A stretch of 64,000 nucleotides of DNA from NCBI GenBank assembly GCA_030844895.1, contig CM061232.1, forward strand, positions 82,044,555 to 82,108,554, given 5' to 3'. Made by a program: the position numbers and the translations under genes. The stretch is from Ambrosia x helenae. Lineage: Eukaryota; Streptophyta; Magnoliopsida; Asterales; Asteraceae. This document shows positions 47,800 through 58,048 of this stretch, in pieces (position 1 is the first letter of the stretch; each line of letters starts with the position of its first letter). The notes below the pieces were generated by a model. That model saw nothing but the letters and a program-made list of their open reading frames with translations, ran no database searches and was not told the origin of the DNA.

Positions 47800-49026
47800 C
47801 TAGAATTTATTACTTGAATCAAAAATGTCAATACATAGAATTAAAAAGCAGACATCATTCAAATGGTGGGGCTTGTTGTTAAGTAGCTGGAGGGTCCCTA
47901 GCGGGATTGTTTGGGGCAACAAGGGCGTTTGTAGCAGGAATTCCACAATATGCCCATACCTTTGACAATTGGTACACTGACGGCAGGGCACTTGGGTTGG
48001 GTGGTGATATTGGCAGGTGTCACACTTAGGTTGGTTCCCGTTGTATTGTTTCTTGTTGGGTGGGACAGTGGCGTCTATTGCAAAATTCCTGACCTTGCGC
48101 CTTCCATTGGTTGAGGCCTCGGTTTTAATTTCAACGGCAGGTTGGGGAGTATCCTTCACAACAGTTTTCTTTTCCCCTTTCCGAGTCAGGGTTCCTGCCT
48201 TCACATGGTTATCTGTTAGGGTGGCCGACAAACGCTTTGCTTCCTCTAAAGTAGCAGGGTTCCTTCCCCACACCGTGTCTTGAATCTGCATGGGTAAGCC
48301 ACCAATGTACTTTTCGATTGCAATAGGCAAAGGGGTGACCTTGTGTGGTAGTAGTAGACTAAGTTCGTGAAAACGAGTGTTATAGGCAAGGTTCTCTCCA
48401 CTATCTTGAGCAAGATCATGAAACTCATCTTCCAGCTTCTTGATTTCATTACGAGGGCAGAACTCTGCCTTCATAATGTATTTAGCATGATCCCAAGTTA
48501 AGGCCAGTGCAGCTTCAGCTCCGCGGGTGCGCTTTTCCTCATTCCACCAAGTGAGTGCTCGTTTGTGAAGAACACTCATGGCATAACGGACCTTTAAGTT
48601 ATCGGGACACTCACTGTTAATGAAGGTATTCTCAATGTCCTCGAACCATTGTAGAAGTCCCGTAGCTCCTTCTTCTCCACTGAACTTAGGGGGATTACAG
48701 GAATTAAAGTGCTTAAGAGTGCAAGCTGGGAGACCATTCCCGTTTCCGTTGTGGTTTCCATTACCGTTCCCGTTTCCATGACCGTTTCCGTTGCCGTTTC
48801 CATTTCCGTTGCCGTTTCCGTTCATCTGGATGACTTGAGCTAGTAAGTTAGGAACCAGAGTCGCGATTTGCTGCGCCATTTGTTGAGAAATGATCGCAGC
48901 CAGTTGGGCATCAACACCATTGTTGTTGTTGTTATTGTTGTTGTTGTGGTTGGTGTTGTGATTGTTGCTATTTACTTCATCTTGATTGTCACCACTGTTA
49001 AGGCGAGTACTGCGACGTGGAGGCAT
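47800..49026 (-). CDS. gag: Gag of gag-only element, copy 1
   Basis: ATG at 49026-49024 (MPPRRSTRLNSGDN), chosen over an upstream non-ATG extension because it is conserved in all copies. Contents: an Asn/His-rich stretch, the AAIISQQMAQQIATLVPNLL segment, a Gly-Asn repeat (encoded by CCGTTT/CCGTTG hexamers), and the Gag core (TLKHFNSCNPPKFSG, LLQWFEDIENTFINSEC, ALTWWNEEKR, AEFCPRNEIKKLEDEF) closely related to element A. It ends with a zinc-knuckle start CTNCQRYGH. A small deletion there (compared with copy 3) shifts the frame to an unrelated tail. Followed by no protease or RT. It would bind and package RNA with enzymes supplied in trans. Confidence 0.82.
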   Translation of the reverse strand: MPPRRSTRLNSGDNQDEVNSNNHNTNHNNNNNNNNNGVDAQLAAIISQQMAQQIATLVPNLLAQVIQMNGNGNGNGNGNGNGHGNGNGNGNHNGNGNGLPACTLKHFNSCNPPKFSGEEGATGLLQWFEDIENTFINSECPDNLKVRYAMSVLHKRALTWWNEEKRTRGAEAALALTWDHAKYIMKAEFCPRNEIKKLEDEFHDLAQDSGENLAYNTRFHELSLLLPHKVTPLPIAIEKYIGGLPMQIQDTVWGRNPATLEEAKRLSATLTDNHVKAGTLTRKGEKKTVVKDTPQPAVEIKTEASTNGRRKVRNFAIDATVPPNKKQYNGNQPKCDTCQYHHPTQVPCRQCTNCQRYGHIVEFLLQTPLLPQTIPLGTLQLLNNKPHHLNDVCFLILCIDIFDSSNKF

Positions 49027-49420
49027 GATCTGTAAGAGACACAATGAAATGAATGAGGTTATATAAGGAATGTAATCATTTATTCATTAATTAAAACGAA
49101 TAAACGAAAACGTTGACTTATCAAAGATTCCAGATTCTAATTACATAGTGAAGACATGCTTTAGCCTATAAGTGAACACTCATCCCGAGAATTCCCAGGT
49201 AGGCATCCGGGTCCCTCGTCTGATTGGGATATATGCGTAATGCCAGCCTAGACAGAAGACTCAGAATACAGGCGTTCACTCTTCCAGATTGCACGTGTTC
49301 GTTATTAAAATCTAGAACTTCGACGAGATCTCAAGGTGGTTCAGGCTAAACTTGAGGATTTTGTCCTATTAGTCAAAGAGTAGATCCAGTGATGGAGAGC
49401 AATCTTCTTGTAAGGATTAA

Positions 49421-49880
49421 AATGGGTTCCAATAACATCCATATTTAAACTTCAAGTTTAATTGTATAATTAAGTCATATAGTTTCTTTTTTTTTTTTAC
49501 TAGCAAGAGGAACAACAACTTGGAGGTTTAAGAATCTCCATGAGAAAGATGATGACTTATGTTTTGTCATGTTGTTGTAATTTTTTTTTTCTTTAAAAAA
49601 AATGTTGAATTATTGGTGGACTTTGCTTTTGGATTGTGATTGACACCCTGCATTTGTTTAGCATGAACGCTTGTATTTTATTATCGTTATTTGTTTATTG
49701 ATAATCATTAAATCATTAAATCATAATATAGTAAATGAGAATGGTCGGTATGTGTCACTAATAATTAAACGGTTGTACGATGCATTATACATTTGGGATC
49801 CAACAAAATAAAACGATTATTTTGTTACTCTAAAGTCCTAATTTTTTTTAACATTATTATTATTATCACTATTATTATTA

Positions 49881-49921
<41 letters not shown>

Positions 49922-49935
49922 GTTGTTGTTATTAT

Positions 49936-49986
<51 letters not shown>

Positions 49987-50086
49987 TTGTGAGTTTGAAA
50001 AAAAATAAGGGCTTAGGCACATGTGTAAAAATGTAAAAATAAGGGCTTTTACGTCTAAAAGTTTGGAAAATTTTTGCGATGTTACA
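49421..50086 (-). mobile_element. Truncated LTR inside the array
   Basis: Copy of 46507-47167: the U3 side of the LTR joined at 49421 directly to leader sequence, without primer site or the U5 part. It marks the tandem-duplication junction. Confidence 0.85.
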
Positions 50087-50484
50087 GTCTCCCCTACTTT
50101 TGGAAACTTCGTCCCGAAGTTTATTGAAAACACAGGATTAAAGGTGATTGGGTAGAAATTAGGTCTGGGAAATTTTAGTGTTAAAGCTCGACATGAATAG
50201 GATAGTCTGTTTCGAATAGTTTGGGTAAGAGGTTTGTTATTTGTGAGGTTTAAGGGTAGGATTAGGCGTGTCTTGAAATCGCATGGAGAATAAGGATCTA
50301 AACTTAAGTTTTAGGAATACTGTCAGAAATGCATAAGTTGACGGACTATAGAAGGACTAAATGAACTACCAGGTAACTAGAGTTTATGATTGGTCAACTA
50401 CCGAAAACCTTGATAGAATTTCACACTACCTTAACGTACCTGTAAATTCATGATTACGTTCCGGACCACAATCACCAATTTACC

Positions 50485-50673
50485 TTACATTAGGGTTTTG
50501 TGTCTTTCTATGACCCTACCGATTGTTGAGCAGGTTTGATAGCCTCCACCAGTCGTTGAGCAGGTTGTAGGGCCTCTACCGACTGTTGGAAAGACATGAT
50601 GACCTCTACCAATCGTTGAGTAGGTTATTTGGTAGCCAACTAACTGTTGTACAAGTAAGTAAGTATATAGCAA
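50485..50673 (-). CDS. Small decapeptide-repeat frame downstream of gag 2
   Basis: Exact repeat of the frame at 47566-47754 in the second duplication unit. See that entry for content. Coding status is uncertain. Confidence 0.3.
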   Translation of the reverse strand: MLYTYLLVQQLVGYQITYSTIGRGHHVFPTVGRGPTTCSTTGGGYQTCSTIGRVIERHKTLM

Positions 50674-50718
50674 TTAGTTCACATTCAAACAAGCATGTAT
50701 CCAAGTGTTATGATAATA

Positions 50719-51945
50719 CTAGAATTTATTACTTGAATCAAAAATGTCAATACATAGAATTAAAAAGCAGACATCATTCAAATGGTGGGGCTTGTTGTTA
50801 AGTAGCTGGAGGGTCCCTAGCGGGATTGTTTGGGGCAACAAGGGCGTTTGTAGCAGGAATTCCACAATATGCCCATACCTTTGACAATTGGTACACTGAC
50901 GGCAGGGCACTTGGGTTGGGTGGTGATATTGGCAGGTGTCACACTTAGGTTGGTTCCCGTTGTATTGTTTCTTGTTGGGTGGGACAGTGGCGTCTATTGC
51001 AAAATTCCTGACCTTGCGCCTTCCATTGGTTGAGGCCTCGGTTTTAATTTCAACGGCAGGTTGGGGAGTATCCTTCACAACAGTTTTCTTTTCCCCTTTC
51101 CGAGTCAGGGTTCCTGCCTTCACATGGTTATCTGTTAGGGTGGCCGACAAACGCTTTGCTTCCTCTAAAGTAGCAGGGTTCCTTCCCCACACCGTGTCTT
51201 GAATCTGCATGGGTAAGCCACCAATGTACTTTTCGATTGCAATAGGCAAAGGGGTGACCTTGTGTGGTAGTAGTAGACTAAGTTCGTGAAAACGAGTGTT
51301 ATAGGCAAGGTTCTCTCCACTATCTTGAGCAAGATCATGAAACTCATCTTCCAGCTTCTTGATTTCATTACGAGGGCAGAACTCTGCCTTCATAATGTAT
51401 TTAGCATGATCCCAAGTTAAGGCCAGTGCAGCTTCAGCTCCGCGGGTGCGCTTTTCCTCATTCCACCAAGTGAGTGCTCGTTTGTGAAGAACACTCATGG
51501 CATAACGGACCTTTAAGTTATCGGGACACTCACTGTTAATGAAGGTATTCTCAATGTCCTCGAACCATTGTAGAAGTCCCGTAGCTCCTTCTTCTCCACT
51601 GAACTTAGGGGGATTACAGGAATTAAAGTGCTTAAGAGTGCAAGCTGGGAGACCATTCCCGTTTCCGTTGTGGTTTCCATTACCGTTCCCGTTTCCATGA
51701 CCGTTTCCGTTGCCGTTTCCATTTCCGTTGCCGTTTCCGTTCATCTGGATGACTTGAGCTAGTAAGTTAGGAACCAGAGTCGCGATTTGCTGCGCCATTT
51801 GTTGAGAAATGATCGCAGCCAGTTGGGCATCAACACCATTGTTGTTGTTGTTATTGTTGTTGTTGTGGTTGGTGTTGTGATTGTTGCTATTTACTTCATC
51901 TTGATTGTCACCACTGTTAAGGCGAGTACTGCGACGTGGAGGCAT
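50719..51945 (-). CDS. gag: Gag of gag-only element, copy 2
   Basis: ATG at 51945-51943. Predicted protein identical to copy 1, including the frameshifted tail after CTNCQRYGH, so the lesion predates the duplication. A pyrimidine-rich CTCTTACAG lies four bases before the ATG and could be a splice acceptor. Preceded on the same strand by leader, primer site (52474-52485) and LTR. Confidence 0.82.
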   Translation of the reverse strand: MPPRRSTRLNSGDNQDEVNSNNHNTNHNNNNNNNNNGVDAQLAAIISQQMAQQIATLVPNLLAQVIQMNGNGNGNGNGNGNGHGNGNGNGNHNGNGNGLPACTLKHFNSCNPPKFSGEEGATGLLQWFEDIENTFINSECPDNLKVRYAMSVLHKRALTWWNEEKRTRGAEAALALTWDHAKYIMKAEFCPRNEIKKLEDEFHDLAQDSGENLAYNTRFHELSLLLPHKVTPLPIAIEKYIGGLPMQIQDTVWGRNPATLEEAKRLSATLTDNHVKAGTLTRKGEKKTVVKDTPQPAVEIKTEASTNGRRKVRNFAIDATVPPNKKQYNGNQPKCDTCQYHHPTQVPCRQCTNCQRYGHIVEFLLQTPLLPQTIPLGTLQLLNNKPHHLNDVCFLILCIDIFDSSNKF

Positions 51946-52067
51946 GATCTGTAAGAGACACAATGAAATGAATGAGGTTATATAAGGAATGTAATCATTT
52001 ATTCATTAATTAAAACGAATAAACGAAAACGTTGACTTATCAAAGATTCCAGATTCTAATTACATAG

Positions 52068-52219
52068 TGAAGACATGCTTTAGCCTATAAGTGAACACTC
52101 ATCCCGAGAATTCCCAGGTAGGCATCCGGGTCCCTCGTCTGATTGGGATATATGCGTAATGCCAGCCTAGACAGAAGACTCAGAATACAGGCGTTCACTC
52201 TTCCAGATTGCACGTGTTC
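52068..52219 (-). other. Conserved leader of the gag-only element (copy 2)
   Basis: Related to the leader of element A (5501-5655); also at 49149-49300 and 56696-56847. Shared blocks include CACGTGCAATCTGGA and CACTTATAGGCTAAAGCATG. Shared cis signals fit a non-autonomous element using A-like helpers. Confidence 0.5.
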
Positions 52220-52473
52220 GTTATTAAAATCTAGAACTTCGACGAGATCTCAAGGTGGTTCAGGCTAAACTTGAGGATTTTGTCCTATTAGTCAAAGAGT
52301 AGATCCAGTGATGGAGAGCAATCTTCTTGTAAGGATTAAAATAGGGATAAGAAGTAGGAGGGAGATAGAGAATAGGAATAAGTAGAGAAGCAAGTAAGAG
52401 AAACAAGTACTGGTTAAATCCTATGGTTATAGACTAGATTATTCTTCTAATAACCTAATTCCCTATAACCATG

Positions 52474-52485
52474 GCTCTAATACCA
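52474..52485 (-). other. Primer binding site of array unit 2
   Basis: TGGTATTAGAGC on the minus strand, three bases from the LTR edge. One base differs from the Met-tRNA consensus. This is the only primer site kept in the array. Confidence 0.85.
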
Positions 52486-54029
52486 ATCTGTAACACCCCA
52501 ACCGATGGCGGAAACATCGGGATGTCACGTATTGATGATTATTCAGTAGCTCATGGTAAATAATAAATTTCAATAATTGCTTTAAATACATTACATACAA
52601 TTGTTCTACAAGAATTTGTACATCAAAATGAAAAATACTAGATACACATCTTCAAGCATCAACTCTAATCATCAAGCAAGCTATAACCTGAAACATGTTA
52701 AGTTTGAAAATATTTTGGGTCAACAAAAGTTGGTGAGAATTACATAGGTTTTGATAATCGAATAAAACTTGTACAATTCAAGTGTCACGGCAAGTCTAGT
52801 CCATATGTGAAAACATACTAGAAGTAAATCGAGTGCATAATCAACCCTTGTGACTGTTATATTGTGGTACATCCCATACGCTTATGGTTCACTCGATTAT
52901 GTTATGCGATAACAATCACCCACGCTACCTTTGTAGGAGGCACGTATCTGGGTGGGATTGTCAGTCCAATAGATCTATCATTGTATACCGTCGGCTGATC
53001 AATGTTAATGATTATGCTAGAATTGTGCTTACCCTAGTCATGTTCAAGACATAATGCAACATAGAAAAACACATAGACACTTTGATGATTGAATTGCATA
53101 TAGAATGTTGTAACATGTTTCACCCCAAAAACGGTGATAAATAGAAAAGGGGCTATGTAAAACTCACTTTAGCAAAATGTTATATCTGTTGAAAAATTGA
53201 ATAGTGGTGTTGCTCAAATGTGTCAAGTATCACCCTATAATAAGGTAATAAATATGTCTAAGTCTATCTAGTCTACAATTGTATAAGTTCTAGGGCTTCG
53301 AATTTTGGGAATACATGCTCGTATGGTTAATATTAAAAATGTTTGATAATTGAGAGAAATTTAGTAAATAAATAGACAAAAATATTTTTATAAAATTTAA
53401 ATTTCAGATGGTCACAATAATGTGTTTAAAGTATAAAAAGAATTTTTACAAAATTATTTTCTTTAAAATAGATTATTAAATCTATTTATTACAAATTGTC
53501 ACAATTTAACTTTAATATTTAAAAATACTAAAATTAAAGAATTATCAGTTTAAAAATTATATTTCTGTTCCAAATAATCAGAAATAATTTGTATAAAATT
53601 TTGGTGCAAAAATATTAAAAATTGAATTTATTATGATTTAATTATGATTAAAACTAACAAAAATTGATTAAAAATATTAAATAAATGATTTTTCAGAATT
53701 AAAAATCATTTCAGAAAAGTTTATTGTTATATAAACTCAGAATAATTTTTGTAGGAATTTATAAGATTGTTTTGATATTTTAATAGAATTTTATAAATAT
53801 AATAGAATAAACTTGATTTAATTATTATATATAGTAAATAAATAAATTTTTGAAAACTAAAAATTGTGAGTTAAACTTTTTCATCAGATTAACTAAAAAT
53901 AATTTTTGTAGAATTATTAAAAGAGTTTTAATAATTTAAAATGATTTTATAAAATATAAGTATGATATATATAATTAATTTTAATTGTTCTTGATTAAAA
54001 AAATAAAACCAAACAAAGAAAAGGGATGC

Positions 54030-54095
54030 CACAGCCGGGACTCAAACCCGCGTGGCTCAGATGGTGGGCACCAGACACAACCACTTGGTCCAGAC
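54030..54095 (-). ncRNA. tRNA-like module (same orientation as element) in LTR
   Basis: On the minus strand an A-box-like TGGACCAAGTGG (54081-54092) and a B-box-like GGTTTGAGTCC (54038-54048). It lies after a TTTTGGGGAAGAA block that also precedes the module in element A, so the position is matched. The A-box region is part of an inverted repeat (54071-54090 against 54091-54111). Confidence 0.45.
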
Positions 54096-54702
54096 CAGTG
54101 GTTGTGTTTGGTTTCTGTTTATTTAAAATAAATATTATTAGTAATTTGTGTTCTTCCCCAAAATCACAATACGAGCCCTAGAATTTGCAATCGATACAAT
54201 CACACAACATTAACCTAATTAATCATGGGGTTAATGTTATGTATGTTCCGATAAATGAAACCCATAACAAAAATCACACTTACAATTATGTTTTGATACA
54301 GAATTGGTCGGTCAAGCCCAAAATCAAAAACGCGATCAATAATCAAGAACAGAAGGTTTTAAAGGGAAATTGGGGATTGAGAGATGAAGTTCGGCGAGTT
54401 GAGATGGTCCAGTAGTGTCCAATTTATAGTGATGATGCTTGGATTGTCGGATTTGAAAGTTTGACTCACCATTGAAGGCAATCGCGTAATTATGGAAGAA
54501 TTGATAAGAGTTGATGATAATTAAACGTGTATTTGACTTGTACTAGACCGGCAATCACGAATACATTCCAAACCAGGATCAAAAGCGTGTTCAAATGCTT
54601 GATTTTGGTAACCCGTTCGTAACAGTTGACTTTCTCAAGTCAACTGTTGATTATCGAAGATGCTTTATATTTAAAACCGGTTTAGTTTATAACACAAATG
54701 TG

Positions 54703-54790
54703 GTGCAGACCAGATGGTTGGACTTGTTGTGGGTGTGACCCGGCTGAGGGCACGGGTTCGAGTCCCGGCCCCAGCACATTATTTTTTTTT
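54703..54790 (+). ncRNA. tRNA-like module with perfect B box
   Basis: AGACCAGATGG (A-box-like, 54707-54717), a perfect B box GGTTCGAGTCC (54755-54765) within the palindromic GGGTTCGAGTCCCGG, then CCCCAGCACATTATTTTTTTT with a pol III-type T terminator. Orientation is opposite to the element. It resembles a tRNA-derived SINE head; no intact tRNA fold was confirmed. Confidence 0.5.
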
Positions 54791-54938
54791 GAAATAAAAC
54801 TATATATGTATATTATATATGAATAATATAGTGTTAGGGTTCCAAAAATGTCACAAAAATAATTAAATACGAATAATAGTAATAGAACTTGTCGTTTTTA
54901 TCCAATTTATACGTAACGTACAATTATTAAACGCGAAA

Positions 54939-55012
54939 TGTTACAGTCTCCCCTACTTTTAGGAACTTCGTCCCGAAGTTAAAAGAGAAATGTTACAGTC
55001 TCCCCTACTAGT
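54939..55012 (-). repeat. Duplicated LTR edge plus polypurine tract
   Basis: AATGTTACAGTCTCCCCTACT occurs twice within about 55 bases, so the LTR start and polypurine tract of unit F are locally duplicated. Confidence 0.8.
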
Positions 55013-55434
55013 CGTTTTTATCAACTACCGGAAACCTAGATAAAATTTCACACTACCTTAACGTACCTGTAAATTCATGATTACGTTTTGGACCGTAATT
55101 ACCAATTTACCTTACATTAGGGTTTTGCGTCCTTTTATGACTTTACCGATTGTTGAGCAGGTTCGATAGTCTCCACCAGTCGTTGAGCAGGTGGTAGGGC
55201 CTCTCCCGACTGTTGGAAAGACATGATGACCTCTACCAATCGTTAAGTAGGTTGTTTGGTAGTCAACTAATTGTTGTACAAGTAAGCAAGTATGATTTTA
55301 GATATAGCAATTAGTTCACATTCAAACAAGCATGTACTCAGATGTTATGATAATACTCGAATTTATTATTTGAATCAAAAAGTGTCAATACATAGAATTA
55401 AAAGTAGACTTCATTCAAATGGTGGGGTTTGCTG

Positions 55435-56561
55435 TTATGTAGCTGGAGGGTCTCTAGCGGGGTTATTTGGAGCATCAAGAGCGTTTGTAGCAGGGATTCG
55501 ACAAGCATCCGCAAGATGCCCATACCTTTGACAATTAGTGCACTGTCGGCAGGGAACTTGGGTTGGGTGGTGATACTGGCAGGTATCACACTTAGGTTTG
55601 TTCCTGTTGTATCGTTTCTTGTTGGGTGAGACAGTGGTGTCTATTGCAAAATTCCTGACCTTGCACTTTCCGTTGGTTGAGGCCTCAGTTTTGATATCAA
55701 CGGCAGGTTGGGGAGTATCCTTTTTCTTTTCCCCTTTACGAGTCAGGGTTCCTGCCTTCACATGGTTATCTGTTAGGGTGGCAGCCAAACGTTTGCTTCC
55801 TCCAAAGTAGTAGGGTTCCTTCCCCACACCGTGTCTTGAATCTGCATCGGTAAGCCACCAATGTATTTTTCGATTGCAATAGGCAAGGAGGTGAACTTGT
55901 GGGGTAGCAGTAGGCTAAGTTCGTGAAAACGAGTGTTGTAAGCAAGGTTTTCTCCACTATCTTGAGCAAGATCATGAAACTCATCTTCCAGCTTCTTGAT
56001 TTCATTACGAGGGCAGAACTCTGCCTTCATAATGTCTATAGCTTGATCCCAAGTTAAGGCCAGTGCAGCTTCAGCCCCACGAGTGCGCTTTTCCTCATTC
56101 CACCAAGTGAGTGCTCGTTTGTGAAGAACACTCATGGCATAACGGACTTTAAAGTTGTCAGGGCACTCACTGTTAATGAAGGTATTCTCAATACCCTCAA
56201 ACCATTGTAGGAGTCCTGTAGCTCCTTCTTCTCCACTGAACTTTGGGGGATTACAGGAATTAAAGTGCTTGAGAGTGCAGGCTGGAAGACCATTCCCATT
56301 CCCATTGTGGTTTCCATTTCCATTCCCGTTGCCGTTACCGTTCCCGTTGCCGTTCAACTGGATGACTTGAGCTAGTAAGTTGGGAACCAAAGTTGCGATT
56401 TGCTGCGCCATTTGTTGAGAAATGATTGCAGCCAGTTGGGCATCGACACCATTGTTGTTGTTGTTGTTGTTGTGGTTAGTGTCATGGTTATGGTTGTGAT
56501 TGCTACTCCCTTCATCATGATTGTCACCACTGTTAAGACGAGCGCTGCGACGTGGAGGCAT
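55435..56561 (-). pseudogene. Gag of gag-only element, copy 3 (unit F)
   Basis: ATG at 56561-56559 (MPPRRSARLNSGDN). Clearly diverged from copies 1 and 2 but colinear. One base is lost near 55795 compared with copies 1/2, splitting it into 56561-55773 and about 55827-55435. This copy keeps the complete zinc knuckle CTNCQRYGHLADAC and the natural C-terminus (NPARDPPAT, stop at 55437-55435). That shows the family's gag ends after a single knuckle, with no pol. A 30-base tandem repeat follows at about 55140-55290. Confidence 0.82.
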
Positions 56562-56892
56562 GATCTGTAAGAGACACAATGAAGGTTTAATAAGACATGA
56601 ATGAGGTAATATAAGGAATGTAATCATTTATTCATTAATTAAAACGAATAAACGAAAACGTTGACTTATCAAAGATTCTGAATTCTAATAACATATGAAG
56701 ACATGCTTTAACCTATAAGTGAACACTCATCCCGAGAATTCCCAGGTAGGCATCCGGGTCCCTCGTCTGATTGGGATATATGCGCAATGCCAGCCTAGAC
56801 AGAAGACTCAGAATACAGGCGTTCACCCTTCCAGATTGCATGTGTGCGTTATTAAAATCTAGAACTTCGACGAGATCTCAAGATAGTTCAGG

Positions 56893-58009
56893 GAAAGGTA
56901 AAGAAAAGGAGGATGAGGCTGAACCTCCAAAGAAAACATCAAGAAGGAAGAAAAGCGTAGCAAGAAAGGGGACTATGCTTGTTAATGAAGAGTCTGCCGA
57001 TTCTGAGGAGACTCAAACTGATGAAAGATGGGATTCGGGTGAAGAGACTATAAAACAAACCAAGCCCAAGGCCATTGTGGCTGGTGAGTCTGAAAGTCTC
57101 AACAAAACCCTAGAGGAGCAGAGAATGAAAAGTCCGATTGTGATGGATGATATTGATCTGGGTCTTGGAATTGGTGAACAAGACTTCAGTGGATCTCCAA
57201 TGATGGGTGAAAAACAAAAGAAGCCCAAATACAAGACTATGTCTAAAAAGGATGATAAGGAGAATCCAAAGAAGAGGAGAGCGAAAGAAGTTGAAATCTT
57301 GATTGCAGGAAAGAAAGTTCCTGATGTATCTAGTTCAAAATCTGCTACACCCGTGACATCCCCGGTAGCAAAGAAACAGAAGAAATCTATTGCTGAAAAG
57401 ACTGTTGATCCAACTAAAGATTTTAATGCTGCTATGGAAAGAGTCTTGAATAAGTTCAAGAGAAAGACTCCTGTTGCTGAGGCTTCAACACCATAGGTTA
57501 CTGTATCAAGTGATGTTATGAATACAGTTAATCAGAAGCTTACAGATATAATGAAAATTATTAACCAGCAACAGCAAGAAATTGAACAGTTGAGAAAGAA
57601 CGATAAAAAGATGTTGGATATTGTTAAATCTTCACAGGAGAGTCAAGAAGAATTAGAAGCGACGATAAAACTACTTCAGGATGAAAATCAGAAGTTGTTA
57701 ACTCATGAACAGAGAAATACAAGAAGATACATCGCTTTGAGACTCAAGAACAAACAAGTGAAAAAAGATAATAAGAGCTTAAGGAAGCTTATTGATGATC
57801 TTTATGAAAAAGCTCCTAAATTGAAAGAAGGAGAGGAAGATAAAGAACGTGAAGAAGAACTTGTTGATTTTGAACCGTCTGAATCATCAGAAGAAGAAGA
57901 AGATGATGATGATGAGGAATTAGAACAGGATTCCGGTGATGCTCCTGAAAAGAAGGATGATGATGATAAAGATGGTTCTGGAGATGATTCTGGAGATAAT
58001 AGTTCTGCA

Positions 58010-58048
<39 letters not shown>

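Larger units (their letters stand above)
46507..52340. repeat. Near-perfect 2.9 kb tandem duplication
   Basis: Unit 1 is 46507-49420, unit 2 is 49421-52340. The two are the same base for base in all stretches compared, including the 414-codon gag frame. Differences are confined to homopolymers and the TTA/CA/TA microsatellites (offset 2913-2919). The junction TAAGGATTAAAATGGG shares AAAT with both parents. Each unit holds part of an LTR, polypurine tract, 3' region, gag and leader. Confidence 0.9.
52489..54945 (-). mobile_element. Right/middle full LTR of the array (2457 bp)
   Basis: Edges TGTAACACCCCAACC and GCGAAATGTTACA on plus. It serves as 5' LTR of unit 2 and 3' LTR of unit F. The U5 side (52489-53167) matches 44637-45315. 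The rest is different and holds two tRNA-like modules. Confidence 0.85.
44637..56893 (-). mobile_element. Array E/F: concatemer of gag-only Tekay-type LTR elements
   Basis: Minus-strand order from right to left: leader and gag (56890-55435), polypurine tract, full LTR (52489-54945), primer site, leader, gag (51945-50719), polypurine tract, truncated LTR (50086 to about 49421), leader, gag (49026-47800), polypurine tract, full LTR (44637-47167). No protease, RT or integrase sequence is present. The units share LTRs, as expected from unequal recombination. The right end is cut at about 56893, where a copia fragment begins without an LTR edge. Confidence 0.85.

Noticed and set aside
54703..54790. 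Functional tRNA gene
   Set aside because: B box and terminator are good, but acceptor and anticodon arms could not be paired convincingly; kept only as a tRNA-like module.
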